Shown in pieces: positions 1 to 7,607 of a DNA stretch of 64,000 nt. The stretch comes from Microcosmobacter sp040493455 (lineage in GTDB: Bacteria > Bacteroidota > Bacteroidia > Flavobacteriales > Flavobacteriaceae): the NCBI RefSeq assembly GCF_040493455.1, contig NZ_JANFDA010000002.1:186001-250000 (forward strand). Reading direction: 5' to 3'. Numbering within the stretch: position 1 is the first letter of the stretch; each line of letters starts with the position of its first letter. The translations under genes were made by a program, and so were the position numbers. The notes beneath the pieces were generated by a model, which was not told where the DNA came from, did no database searches, and was given only the letters and a program-made list of their open reading frames with translations.

Positions 1-299
1 CTATGGAAACTGGAAACCTTCAGGATTCTCTAGGTGTTAATGATGTTGCTCTCAATGATGCTGTGAAGATATATCCAAACCCTACTTCAGATGAATTATA
101 TATTGAATTTTCTGAGCAGCAAAACATGCAAAGTATCATAGTTTATAATTCGCTTGGTCAACAAGTCTTATACAATACCTTAAATGCTTATCAAAACACG
201 CATAGTATATCTGTACGCAACTTTCCAAGTGGATTATACTACATTCATTTAAAGGATGATAAGAATCAGGTATTGGTGAAGAAAGTTGTTGTGAAGTAA
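1..299 (+). CDS. C-terminal end of a type IX-secreted protein (5' partial)
   Basis: Only the last ~98 residues lie in the window; the reading frame runs off the left edge, so the first ATG at 3 need not be the start. The fragment is a typical type A T9SS C-terminal sorting domain of ~75-80 residues: a YPNPTSDELYIEF opening, then YNSLGQQV, then FPSGLYYIHL and a basic end VLVKKVVVK. In Bacteroidota this domain directs export across the outer membrane and is removed or anchored at the surface. The function of the missing N-terminal part cannot be told. Confidence 0.85.
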   Translation, partial: METGNLQDSLGVNDVALNDAVKIYPNPTSDELYIEFSEQQNMQSIIVYNSLGQQVLYNTLNAYQNTHSISVRNFPSGLYYIHLKDDKNQVLVKKVVVK

Positions 300-413
300 G
301 CTATTATAGCTGCTATTTTTTGTTGATTATTTTTTACAACCACAACTCCAAACATATAGATTTTATTCTATAAAATTATACCTTCGCTAAACAGAAGTTG
401 GCAACAATTACTT

Positions 414-1574
414 ATGAAAGAATTCTCAATTTTACTGGGGGCAGGTTTTTCTAAGGATGCCTTAATTCCAGATAGGAAATTAATCAACGATAAACTGAGA
501 TCATTAAAGTTTTCAGATTTTATGATATCGTCAGTCAGTATAGCATATTTTACAGGTGAAAATCATCCTAATTCAAGCTGGCAAAACGTTTATGAACGTA
601 AATTTGTAGAATTTTTCATTGAGAAGTATAACGCATTATTTGATGATTTCGACTACGAAAGTTTATACGATTATGCGATGGGTTTATATAAAAACCACGA
701 AACTAGTAAGGAGCTTCAAGAAATTTACGATGAATTTAAGAGCGAAAAGCCTCATTATCCAATTGACAAATTGAATTCGATTTCAATTGTCATCAGAACA
801 ATTGACCAATTAGTGGATTCTTTACTTTATTTTGACTCGGACATTTTTCAAAATGGTATAGTCAATAAATATTCTAGTTTTCTAAATCTCATTGATCATT
901 TATCACAAAACGATTATAAAGTTAGCATTTTCACATTAAATCATGATTTGTTATTAGAAAGTTTACTACGAACTAGTCTCAATCATGCTTTCACGGACGG
1001 TTTTCAATATGAGTTTACGCCGTATTACATTAAACAAGGTGAATTGCAATATCGGATTAAATATTATACCAACAAATATGATGGAACTGTAAATATCTTC
1101 AAACTTCATGGTAGTGTTGACAACTACAAGGTAAATTATAGCCAACCATTTGATATGGTGAAAATTCCAAAGAAACTAAATCACATAAATTTATATCGTG
1201 AAAAGAAAACTGAAGACCAAAAAGTTACTACTGAAAACATATGGACTCTTTATGAATCAGATTTCCTAACAGGAAACGATACGAAGATTGAAAAGTATAA
1301 AAGTCACGACTATTATGTTGATATATTTACCCATTTTGAGGAGAGACTCGAACGATCGTCTTTATTGCTAATTCTAGGATATGGGTTAGCTGACAAAGAG
1401 ATAAACAATAAAATCTTTGAGCACTTCGACTACAAAAAGAATAAGATAATTGTTGTAAAGCCTAGCAAGGGAAGTAAGGCATTTTATCGCGACGATAATA
1501 TTGTGCATTATGGAAATGGCAAACTTACAAGTGATATAACAGTTGAAGAGATAATCAAATATTTAGATATGTAA
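414..1574 (+). CDS. SIR2-like (SIR2_2 family) NAD-binding protein, putative defence NADase
   Basis: The 386-residue protein opens directly with an NAD-binding GAGFS motif (residues 9-13). It also has the family's TLNHD motif (~174-178), KLHGS with the candidate catalytic histidine (~230-234), and LILGYGLADKEIN near 320. This is the arrangement of stand-alone bacterial SIR2-like domains, many of which are NAD-depleting effectors in anti-phage systems. No partner gene (Argonaute, ThsB, HerA, DSR companion) is next to it. The gene begins 17 bases after GTT (397) and is followed 11 bases after its stop by an attC-like folded element (1583-1670), so it looks like a single mobile cassette. A defence role is inferred from family only. 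Confidence 0.75.
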   Translation: MKEFSILLGAGFSKDALIPDRKLINDKLRSLKFSDFMISSVSIAYFTGENHPNSSWQNVYERKFVEFFIEKYNALFDDFDYESLYDYAMGLYKNHETSKELQEIYDEFKSEKPHYPIDKLNSISIVIRTIDQLVDSLLYFDSDIFQNGIVNKYSSFLNLIDHLSQNDYKVSIFTLNHDLLLESLLRTSLNHAFTDGFQYEFTPYYIKQGELQYRIKYYTNKYDGTVNIFKLHGSVDNYKVNYSQPFDMVKIPKKLNHINLYREKKTEDQKVTTENIWTLYESDFLTGNDTKIEKYKSHDYYVDIFTHFEERLERSSLLLILGYGLADKEINNKIFEHFDYKKNKIIVVKPSKGSKAFYRDDNIVHYGNGKLTSDITVEEIIKYLDM

Positions 1575-1582
1575 CAGTAGCC

Positions 1583-1670
1583 GACAACGTATCTAACAAA
1601 TAACTAAAAACACTATCTATAAAATAACAACAAAACAAACGGCTACTTGTCATATAAAAAACCGTTAAAC
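1583..1670 (+). repeat. attC-like folded element behind the SIR2-like gene
   Basis: AAC at 1586-1588 lies 11 bases after the stop codon and CCGTT ends at 1666, giving an ~88-base element. The left arm 1590-1604 pairs with 1641-1655 (11 of 15 positions identical after reverse complement, the rest transitions that allow G-T pairs). The final GTTAAAC fits the integron core consensus GTTRRRY. An alternative fold pairs GTAGCCG (1577-1583) with CGGCTAC (1640-1646) exactly. The arrangement AAC - left arm - variable loop - right arm - CC - GTT is the same as in the sites at 38-41 kb. Confidence 0.5.
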
Positions 1671-1836
1671 GCAATTCACAAAATCCTCACTAATTCCAAA
1701 ACCCTCCCCTTTTGTTAATAACCGATTATAATTAAAACAGCTAATACTTTTAAATCAAGGCATTTAATTCTAAATTCACGAAGCATATTATCAAACATGA
1801 TATAATTTCAACACTAATCAACCTAAAACTATAATT

Positions 1837-2520
1837 ATGAATTGGTATTTAAAAGTTCTCAGACAATACGCAGACTTTAATGGCAGAGCAAGACGAAAAG
1901 AATATTGGATGTTTGTATTGTTCAATATGATGTTTGCCTTTGCCGCTGTACTTCTAGACAATCTTTTCGGTATTGCCATTGAAGGTGTTGGATATGGTCC
2001 TTTGTATGGACTATATGCATTGGCGGTTTTAATTCCTGGATTAGCAGTAGGTGTTAGAAGGCTTCATGACACCGGAAAAAGCGGTTGGATGATATTAATT
2101 GCATTTATTCCATTAATTGGAGGGATTTGGCTATTGGTCCTTATGGCTACCGAAGGGGATTCTGGAAGTAATGCGTATGGACCAGACCCTAAAGATCCTG
2201 ATGCAGTGGGTTATATAGAGTCTGGATCTAATACAGGCGAATCTTCATCTACAGGCGATATGCTTATTCTTATAGCGGTAATCTGGATGTTTCTTAGTAG
2301 AACTTTTTGGGTCTTCGTACCTAGATTTGTAGACGATTTTTATTCAACAACAACCTTTAAGATACTAAACGGATTTATGGGGCTAATCTGGGCAGTGATT
2401 CCTTTGGCACTCGCTTTCGCTGTTAAGGATAAATCGAAGCGAACTGTATTGTTTGTACTTGCCGGTATTTACCTACTATATGGATTGTACGAAACTGTTG
2501 AACGGTTTTTCTTTATGTAG
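1837..2520 (+). CDS. DUF805 family membrane protein
   Basis: The protein has 227 residues. The first ~115 form a DUF805 domain: an amphipathic start MNWYLKVLRQYADFNGRARRKEYW, then hydrophobic helices, with the family signature GVRRLHDTGKSGW around residues 70-82. After an acidic, Gly/Ser-rich linker (~110-145) come three further hydrophobic segments not present in short DUF805 proteins. It is predicted to lie in the inner membrane. The molecular function of the family is unknown. A start at ATG 1837 fits the conserved N-terminus. Confidence 0.85.
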   Translation: MNWYLKVLRQYADFNGRARRKEYWMFVLFNMMFAFAAVLLDNLFGIAIEGVGYGPLYGLYALAVLIPGLAVGVRRLHDTGKSGWMILIAFIPLIGGIWLLVLMATEGDSGSNAYGPDPKDPDAVGYIESGSNTGESSSTGDMLILIAVIWMFLSRTFWVFVPRFVDDFYSTTTFKILNGFMGLIWAVIPLALAFAVKDKSKRTVLFVLAGIYLLYGLYETVERFFFM

Positions 2521-2580
2521 GATAGAATAGATTTCGATTAAATACTCAATTAAAAATATCTTACCATAGTTATACCTGAA

Positions 2581-2901
2581 ATGGATAAGCTAGATTATAG
2601 TATATCGCTAAGAGAAAAGGGACTTTCCTCTGATGAGATTAAAAAGAAAATGAAAGAGAAAGGTTTCGATGATTCCGAGATACAACACTATTTAAAAAAA
2701 TCGGATGAAATTTTCTTAAATCAATCCATCCACTATAGGAGATCAAAGTCCAGAAAGAAAATGAATAATGGTTTGAAAATGATAATTTTAGTGCTTAGCC
2801 TCATACTTCTAATTGGTGTTTTTTATGGCTACGCCACGATGGGTTTACTTGGACTATTTATTCTGTGGAGTTTAATTCGATACAGTTCCTACAAAAGATA
2901 A
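2581..2901 (+). CDS. Small membrane protein of unknown function
   Basis: The 106-residue protein has a charged, helical N-terminal half (residues 1-65, with a SLREKGLSSDEIKKKMKEKG stretch like a short three-helix domain). Two hydrophobic segments follow (~66-85 and 86-101), ending in a basic tail. I do not recognise a named family. It lies 60 bases after the DUF805 gene on the same strand and could be co-transcribed with it. Confidence 0.6.
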   Translation: MDKLDYSISLREKGLSSDEIKKKMKEKGFDDSEIQHYLKKSDEIFLNQSIHYRRSKSRKKMNNGLKMIILVLSLILLIGVFYGYATMGLLGLFILWSLIRYSSYKR

Positions 2902-2970
2902 AGAATGCTAACTACAATGAAATTATAGGTCACAGCAAAACATCTAATTACTCCTTTAATTTCTAAATCT

Positions 2971-2978
2971 TACCTTTG
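2971..2978 (+). promoter_or_regulatory. Bacteroidota-type -7 box TACCTTTG
   Basis: TACCTTTG fits TAnnTTTG, the -7 element of Bacteroidota promoters. It lies 18 bases before the GTG start at 2997. At 19 bases upstream there is TTA rather than TTG, so the -33 element is weak. Confidence 0.45.
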
Positions 2979-2996
2979 TGTTTCAACCAACGCTAA

Positions 2997-4094
2997 GTGA
3001 AGATAACCCGACTCTATTTTATAGATGCATTGCGCGCCTTTGCTATCCTTATGATGCTACAAGGTCACTTTATAGATGCATTATTAGACCCAGTCTATAG
3101 AGATCCAAACAACATGGTGTTTTCTATATGGTCTTATTTTAGAGGGATTACAGCACCAACTTTTTTTACTATTTCCGGGTTAATATTCACCTATCTTTTA
3201 CTTAGAGCGAGAGATAAGAACGAAGACAAAAAGCGCATGAAAAAAGGGCTCTCCAGAGGTCTCATGCTTATTGGAATTGGTTATGCTCTGCGAATCCCAA
3301 TCTTTGATTGGTTTGCTCTAAAATTTACAACCTATGTACTGGTCATCGATGTACTCCAAATCATAGGTTTATCATTAATTGCTCTGGTCTTCTTATATCA
3401 GCTCTGTTTTAGAAAATGTCTCCTATTTGGTATTGTATGCTTAATTCTAGGCTTCATCGTGTTCTTTACCGAACCATTGTATCGTGACTTATGGTTAGAG
3501 GATATGCCTCAGTTTATCGCCAATTATATGACCAAAGCCAATGGTTCCATATTCACCTTTCTGCCTTGGTTTGGATACATGGCATTTGGTGCTGCTATAG
3601 CTGTATCGTTCTATAGGCACTTGCATCGTTCACGTTTCAAAATAGCTATGATTGCAACATTTGCCATATCTGGTTTTGTGCTGGTAGAGTGTTCTGCTTA
3701 TTTCGCAAATAAATTATACTACCTTACAGATATTCAGCTATTTGAAGATGTCGCCTACTATAATTATCTCTTTACACGCTTAGGAAATGTATTGTTATTA
3801 TTTGCGTTATTCTATGCTTGCGAACGCTTTTTGAAGCAGTCTCTAGTATCTAAAATTGGACAAAAAACCTTATCCATATATGTGATTCATTTTATAATCA
3901 TTTACGGAAGTTTTACAGGATATGGATTGTCGCAAATCATTGGCAAAACACTGACACCTTGGGAAGCCATTTTTGGTGCTTTAGCGTTTTTGATTGTCGT
4001 AACACTAATTGCGCTATACCGTGTGAAGACGAATACATTTATTTATGGAAAACTGAAAGGTTTAGTAAAACGAATGAAACCTTCAACTAATTAA
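2997..4094 (+). CDS. DUF1624/HGSNAT-like membrane acyltransferase
   Basis: This 365-residue polytopic protein has about ten hydrophobic segments. The N-terminus RLYFIDALRAFAILMMLQGHFIDALL, and the FFTISGLIFTYLL segment near residue 60, match the DUF1624/heparan-alpha-glucosaminide N-acetyltransferase-like group of the acyltransferase-3 superfamily. The family moves acyl groups across or at the membrane; the acceptor here is unknown. A GTG start at 2997 is chosen because the conserved N-terminus follows at once and a -7 box lies 18 bases upstream. The end overlaps the convergent holA by 8 bases. Confidence 0.75.
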   Translation: MKITRLYFIDALRAFAILMMLQGHFIDALLDPVYRDPNNMVFSIWSYFRGITAPTFFTISGLIFTYLLLRARDKNEDKKRMKKGLSRGLMLIGIGYALRIPIFDWFALKFTTYVLVIDVLQIIGLSLIALVFLYQLCFRKCLLFGIVCLILGFIVFFTEPLYRDLWLEDMPQFIANYMTKANGSIFTFLPWFGYMAFGAAIAVSFYRHLHRSRFKIAMIATFAISGFVLVECSAYFANKLYYLTDIQLFEDVAYYNYLFTRLGNVLLLFALFYACERFLKQSLVSKIGQKTLSIYVIHFIIIYGSFTGYGLSQIIGKTLTPWEAIFGALAFLIVVTLIALYRVKTNTFIYGKLKGLVKRMKPSTN

Positions 4095-5091
4095 AGATTC
4101 TAACCAAAAGTTCCTTAAGTAAATCACCTTGAGGTACAGCATTAGCACCTACCCCTTTACTCTTTACATCAAAATCTCTAAGCACAGCCACAATTCCACT
4201 CACTTTCTTCATCGGAAAGTTACGAGCAGCTGTTACATACTCATTCACAAAATAAGGGTTCACTCTCAACGCTGAGGCTACATTGCGAGCAGACTTATCG
4301 TGAAGACCGTGATAATGCAGTAATTGCGAAAAGAAGTTAAACAATAGCGACACCGTTACTACCATTGGGTTATCCTTAGGATTGTCCGCAAAATACTTTA
4401 CAATCTGATGCGCTTTCACTTCGTTACGCTCACCAATGGCTTTACGTAATTCAAAATTATTGAAGTCTTTACTGATTCCAATGTTTTCTTCAATATGCTC
4501 TGGCGAAATCTGAGTGCCTTCTGGTAAAACAATTTGAAGTTTTTCAAGTTCATTATTGATCTTACTGAGATCAGTTCCCAAAAACTCTACAAGCATCTGT
4601 GCAGCCTTGGGTGAAATGCTATACTTCTTTCCAGCAAGTACACGTCGAATCCAATCTGCAACCTGGTTTTCGTAAAGTTTCTTGCTTTCAAACACCAAAC
4701 CAGATTTCTGTATGGTCTTATACAGTGCTTTTCGCTTATCAATCTTCTTGTATTTGTAATTGACTACAAGAATGGTAGATGGTTGTGGCTGTTCGGCATA
4801 AGCAGATAACTTCTCAATCGTACGAGATAAGTCTTGAGCTTCTTTCACAATAACGACTTGGTGTTCAGCCATCATTGGAAAACGCTTGGCATTAGCCACA
4901 ATATCATCAACAGACACATCACGACCATAAAGCACCATTTGATTGAAGCCTTTCTCTTCATCAGAAAGTACATTGTTTTCAATAAACTCAGAGATTTTAT
5001 CTATATAATAAGGCTCCTCTCCCATTAAAAAATAAATGGGCTTGAAATTTTTTGCCTTAATGTCTGCTACGATATGCTTAACCTCGTCCAA
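4087..5091 (-). CDS. holA: DNA polymerase III subunit delta
   Basis: This 334-residue protein has the length and motifs of HolA: an N-terminal PIYFLMGEEPYYIDKISEFI stretch (degenerate P-loop-like fold), a GFNQMVLYGRDVS segment, and the C-terminal helical collar domain ending KELLVRIFN. The delta subunit opens the beta sliding clamp and belongs to the clamp-loader complex in the cytoplasm. It is transcribed alone, converging on the acyltransferase gene and diverging from the HsdR_N-like gene. Confidence 0.95.
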   Translation of the reverse strand: MDEVKHIVADIKAKNFKPIYFLMGEEPYYIDKISEFIENNVLSDEEKGFNQMVLYGRDVSVDDIVANAKRFPMMAEHQVVIVKEAQDLSRTIEKLSAYAEQPQPSTILVVNYKYKKIDKRKALYKTIQKSGLVFESKKLYENQVADWIRRVLAGKKYSISPKAAQMLVEFLGTDLSKINNELEKLQIVLPEGTQISPEHIEENIGISKDFNNFELRKAIGERNEVKAHQIVKYFADNPKDNPMVVTVSLLFNFFSQLLHYHGLHDKSARNVASALRVNPYFVNEYVTAARNFPMKKVSGIVAVLRDFDVKSKGVGANAVPQGDLLKELLVRIFN

Positions 5092-5145
5092 ATTCTAAAA
5101 TATCAAACTACAATGACCAAATACCAAAAAATGAAAGCTAGGAAT

Positions 5146-5175
5146 TTGGATTTTAATTAATGGAATTTAACTTTG
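5146..5175 (+). promoter_or_regulatory. Promoter TTG-N19-TAACTTTG
   Basis: TTG (5146-5148) and TAACTTTG (5168-5175) are separated by exactly 19 bases, a full match to the Bacteroidota housekeeping promoter. Transcription would start about 5-8 bases further on, at or next to the GTG start codon at 5180, so the mRNA could be leaderless. Confidence 0.7.
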
Positions 5176-5179
5176 TTTA

Positions 5180-5626
5180 GTGCAAAAGTTAAACTTTCCA
5201 GAATGTTCTATTCGGCTCAAAAATAGCGAAAATAAAACGTTAATTTTTGATCCTATTCGTAAAAAATTTGTGGTGCTTCAACCAGAAGAATGGGTTCGCC
5301 AACATTGCATTCAATTTCTACTAAACGAGAAAGATTACCCTAAGTCATTGATTAATGTTGAAAAGCAAATAAAACTCAATGGTGTTACTAAACGCTACGA
5401 TATTGTAGTGTTCAATACAGACGGAAGTATTCATCTTATTGTAGAATGTAAAGCGCCAAACATCACTATAGATCAATCTACCTTTGACCAAATTGCGCGT
5501 TATAATCTTGCCTTAAAAGCCAATTTGCTTATGGTGACTAATGGAATTAATCATTATTATTGCGACATGGATTTTGAACAAGAGCGTTATAACTTCTTGA
5601 GAGAGCTTCCTAGTTATCAAAAATGA
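5180..5626 (+). CDS. HsdR_N_2 (type I restriction R subunit N-terminal domain) protein
   Basis: The 148-residue protein has the PD-(D/E)xK nuclease-like fold of the HSDR_N_2 family: YDIVVFNTDGSIHLIVECKAP around residues 73-94 supplies the D and ExK positions, followed by Q-x(3)-Y (FDQIARYNLALKA). It has no helicase, no methylase and no specificity subunit nearby, so it is not a working restriction system. It sits between holA and a glycosyltransferase and overlaps the latter by 4 bases. The only usable start is GTG 5180, 4 bases after a perfect -7 box. The role is unknown; a house-keeping nucleic-acid function is a guess. Confidence 0.8.
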   Translation: MQKLNFPECSIRLKNSENKTLIFDPIRKKFVVLQPEEWVRQHCIQFLLNEKDYPKSLINVEKQIKLNGVTKRYDIVVFNTDGSIHLIVECKAPNITIDQSTFDQIARYNLALKANLLMVTNGINHYYCDMDFEQERYNFLRELPSYQK

Positions 5627-6609
5627 AAATCGCAGTCGTCATATTAAATTGGAATGGCAAGGCATTGCTCGAGCAGTTTTTGCCCTCTGTTGTAGCATAT
5701 TCCGCTGAAGCAAACATCTATGTGGCTGATAATGCTTCAACAGATGATTCTGTAGCTTTTGTAAAAGCTAACTATCCTGAAGTATCTATCATCCAAAATA
5801 CTGTAAATGGTGGTTATGCCAAAGGCTATAATGATGCTTTAAAAGATGTCAATGAAGATATTTTATGCCTTTTGAATAGTGATGTAGAGGTAACAGAAGG
5901 CTGGCTGACACCTATTATTACAGCATTTGAAACAGATTCGAACCTTGCAATCGTTCAGCCAAAAATCTTAGATTTTGTCAGCAAAACAAAATTTGAATAT
6001 GCAGGTGCGGCGGGAGGTTTTATTGATAAATATGGATATCCTTTTTGCAGAGGTCGCATTTTTAATACTATTGAAGAGGATAAGAATCAGTATAACAATG
6101 CCGAAATCTTTTGGGCTTCTGGAGCATGCTTTTTTATAAGAAAGGATGTGTTTGAAAGCTTAGCTGGTTTTGATGAATCGTTCTTTGCACATATGGAGGA
6201 AATCGATTTGTGCTGGCGTGCCTTCAATATCGGATTGACTTCAAAATATATTTCAGAATCCAAAGTCTATCATGTTGGAGGTGCTACATTACCTACCAAC
6301 AATCCAAAGAAAACCTACCTCAACTTCAGGAATAGCTTATTCACGTTGACCAAGAATGCTTCAGGTTTCTTGCCAGGGTTAATATTTACCAGATTGGTCT
6401 TAGATGGCATTGCTGGTATTCACTTCTTAACTAAGTTTCAGTTTGCTAATATTATAGCTATACTACGAGCACACTTTGGTTATTATGTTGCATTATCAAG
6501 GCTTTTGAAGCAACGCAAAGCAATTCAACAACAACCCGATTACTACAATGTAAAGTCTATTGTAGTTCAATATTTTCTAAAAGGAAAGACAGAATTTAAT
6601 CGTTTATAA
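5623..6609 (+). CDS. Family 2 glycosyltransferase (rhamnosyltransferase-like)
   Basis: This 328-residue GT-A fold enzyme starts KIAVVILNWNGKALLEQFLPS, followed by YVADNASTDDSV and LLNSDVEVTEGWL, where the NSDVE stretch takes the place of the metal-binding DxD. MEEIDLCWR near residue 191 is the typical ED-containing acceptor-side motif. The C-terminus has hydrophobic patches suggesting membrane association. The substrate is unknown; cell-surface polysaccharide synthesis is likely. ATGA overlap with the preceding gene suggests translational coupling. Confidence 0.9.
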   Translation: MKIAVVILNWNGKALLEQFLPSVVAYSAEANIYVADNASTDDSVAFVKANYPEVSIIQNTVNGGYAKGYNDALKDVNEDILCLLNSDVEVTEGWLTPIITAFETDSNLAIVQPKILDFVSKTKFEYAGAAGGFIDKYGYPFCRGRIFNTIEEDKNQYNNAEIFWASGACFFIRKDVFESLAGFDESFFAHMEEIDLCWRAFNIGLTSKYISESKVYHVGGATLPTNNPKKTYLNFRNSLFTLTKNASGFLPGLIFTRLVLDGIAGIHFLTKFQFANIIAILRAHFGYYVALSRLLKQRKAIQQQPDYYNVKSIVVQYFLKGKTEFNRL

Positions 6610-6660
6610 CTCGGTTAGTAAAAGTTTTGTTAATCATAAAGCATCCCTTCGTATTTTATC

Positions 6661-6668
6661 TATTTTTG
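6661..6668 (+). promoter_or_regulatory. Probable -7 box TATTTTTG
   Basis: TATTTTTG matches TAnnTTTG and lies 25 bases before the OmpA-family lipoprotein start. No TTG is found at the best spacing, so only the -7 element is supported. Confidence 0.35.
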
Positions 6669-6693
6669 GTGTGGTCATATCAAATATTGAACT

Positions 6694-7551
6694 ATGAAGA
6701 AAATTATTTATGGATTAAGCACATTGCTCATTTTGAGTTCTTGTGTATCGAAGAAGGAATTTGCTGCGCTAGAAGCTAAGCAAAAGGAAACTCAAGATTT
6801 GTTGAATTCTGCTACTGTAAAACTTAACTCTTGTTTAGCTGACAAGTCTGCTGCTTTAGCCAGGGTTGAAACGTTGAAAGATCAGTTAGCAAATCTAAAA
6901 GAAACCAATAAAGATTTAATTGAAAGCACTAAGGAGATGACTATGCTCACGGCTAAAGGTGCTGAAAATCTTGAAAGATCTTTGGAAAGCTTGAAAGAAA
7001 AAGATCTAAAAATCACACGTTTGCAAGATGCGCTTAACAAGAAAGATAGTGTCACTTTAGCTTTAGTAACTAGTTTGAAGAAAGAAGTTGGACTAAATGA
7101 TGATGACATTGAGATCAATGTTGAAAAGAGTGTCGTGTTTATTTCTTTATCAGATAAATTATTATTCAAAACAGGAAGCTATAATATTACACCTAGAGCG
7201 AAAGAGGTTTTAGGAAAAGTAGCCACTGTAATCAATGGTAAGCCAGATTTTGAAGCTATGGTTGAAGGTCATACCGACGATGTTCCATACAAAAAAGGTG
7301 TGTTATTAGACAACTGGGATTTGAGTGTGAAAAGAGCAACTGCTATTGTAAGAGCACTTGAAGAGCAAGGTGTAGCACCATCGCGATTAATCGCTGCCGG
7401 AAGAAGTAGTTACTTACCTTTAGTCCCAAATGATAATGCTGCCAATAAAGCGACTAACAGAAGAACCAAAATATACGTCATTCCTAAGATAGACCAGTTC
7501 TACAATATGATAGAAACTGAAATGAAAGATTTATCTGCGGAAGGCGAATAA
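6694..7551 (+). CDS. OmpA-family lipoprotein with coiled coil
   Basis: The 285-residue protein has a lipoprotein signal peptide (MKKIIYGLSTLLILSSCVS, lipidated Cys near residue 17). A long charged coiled coil follows (~20-125), then an OmpA C-terminal peptidoglycan-binding domain (~135-260). That domain carries FKTGSYNITPRAKEVL, VEGHTDDVPY, NWDLSVKRA and the ANKATNRRTKI end. It is predicted to sit in the outer membrane facing the periplasm and to tether it to peptidoglycan. It is apparently monocistronic, with a terminator behind it. Confidence 0.9.
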   Translation: MKKIIYGLSTLLILSSCVSKKEFAALEAKQKETQDLLNSATVKLNSCLADKSAALARVETLKDQLANLKETNKDLIESTKEMTMLTAKGAENLERSLESLKEKDLKITRLQDALNKKDSVTLALVTSLKKEVGLNDDDIEINVEKSVVFISLSDKLLFKTGSYNITPRAKEVLGKVATVINGKPDFEAMVEGHTDDVPYKKGVLLDNWDLSVKRATAIVRALEEQGVAPSRLIAAGRSSYLPLVPNDNAANKATNRRTKIYVIPKIDQFYNMIETEMKDLSAEGE

Positions 7552-7572
7552 GCAAACTCAAATAATCACAGC

Positions 7573-7607
7573 AAAAAGGCTCAATCTGTTCTGGATTGGG
7601 CTTTTTT
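7573..7607. terminator. Bidirectional terminator
   Basis: An A-run, the stem GCTCAATC (7579-7586) pairing with GATTGGGC (7594-7601), then a T-run. It serves the OmpA lipoprotein gene on the plus strand and the methyltransferase gene on the minus strand, whose stop overlaps the end of the element. Confidence 0.75.

Noticed and set aside
414..1574. Multi-gene SIR2 defence system (Thoeris, SIR2-HerA, SIR2-APAZ)
   Set aside because: The neighbours (T9SS protein tail and DUF805) are unrelated and no TIR, HerA or Argonaute gene is near.
5180..5626. Type I restriction-modification system
   Set aside because: Only an isolated N-terminal-type nuclease domain exists; HsdM, HsdS and the helicase part are missing.
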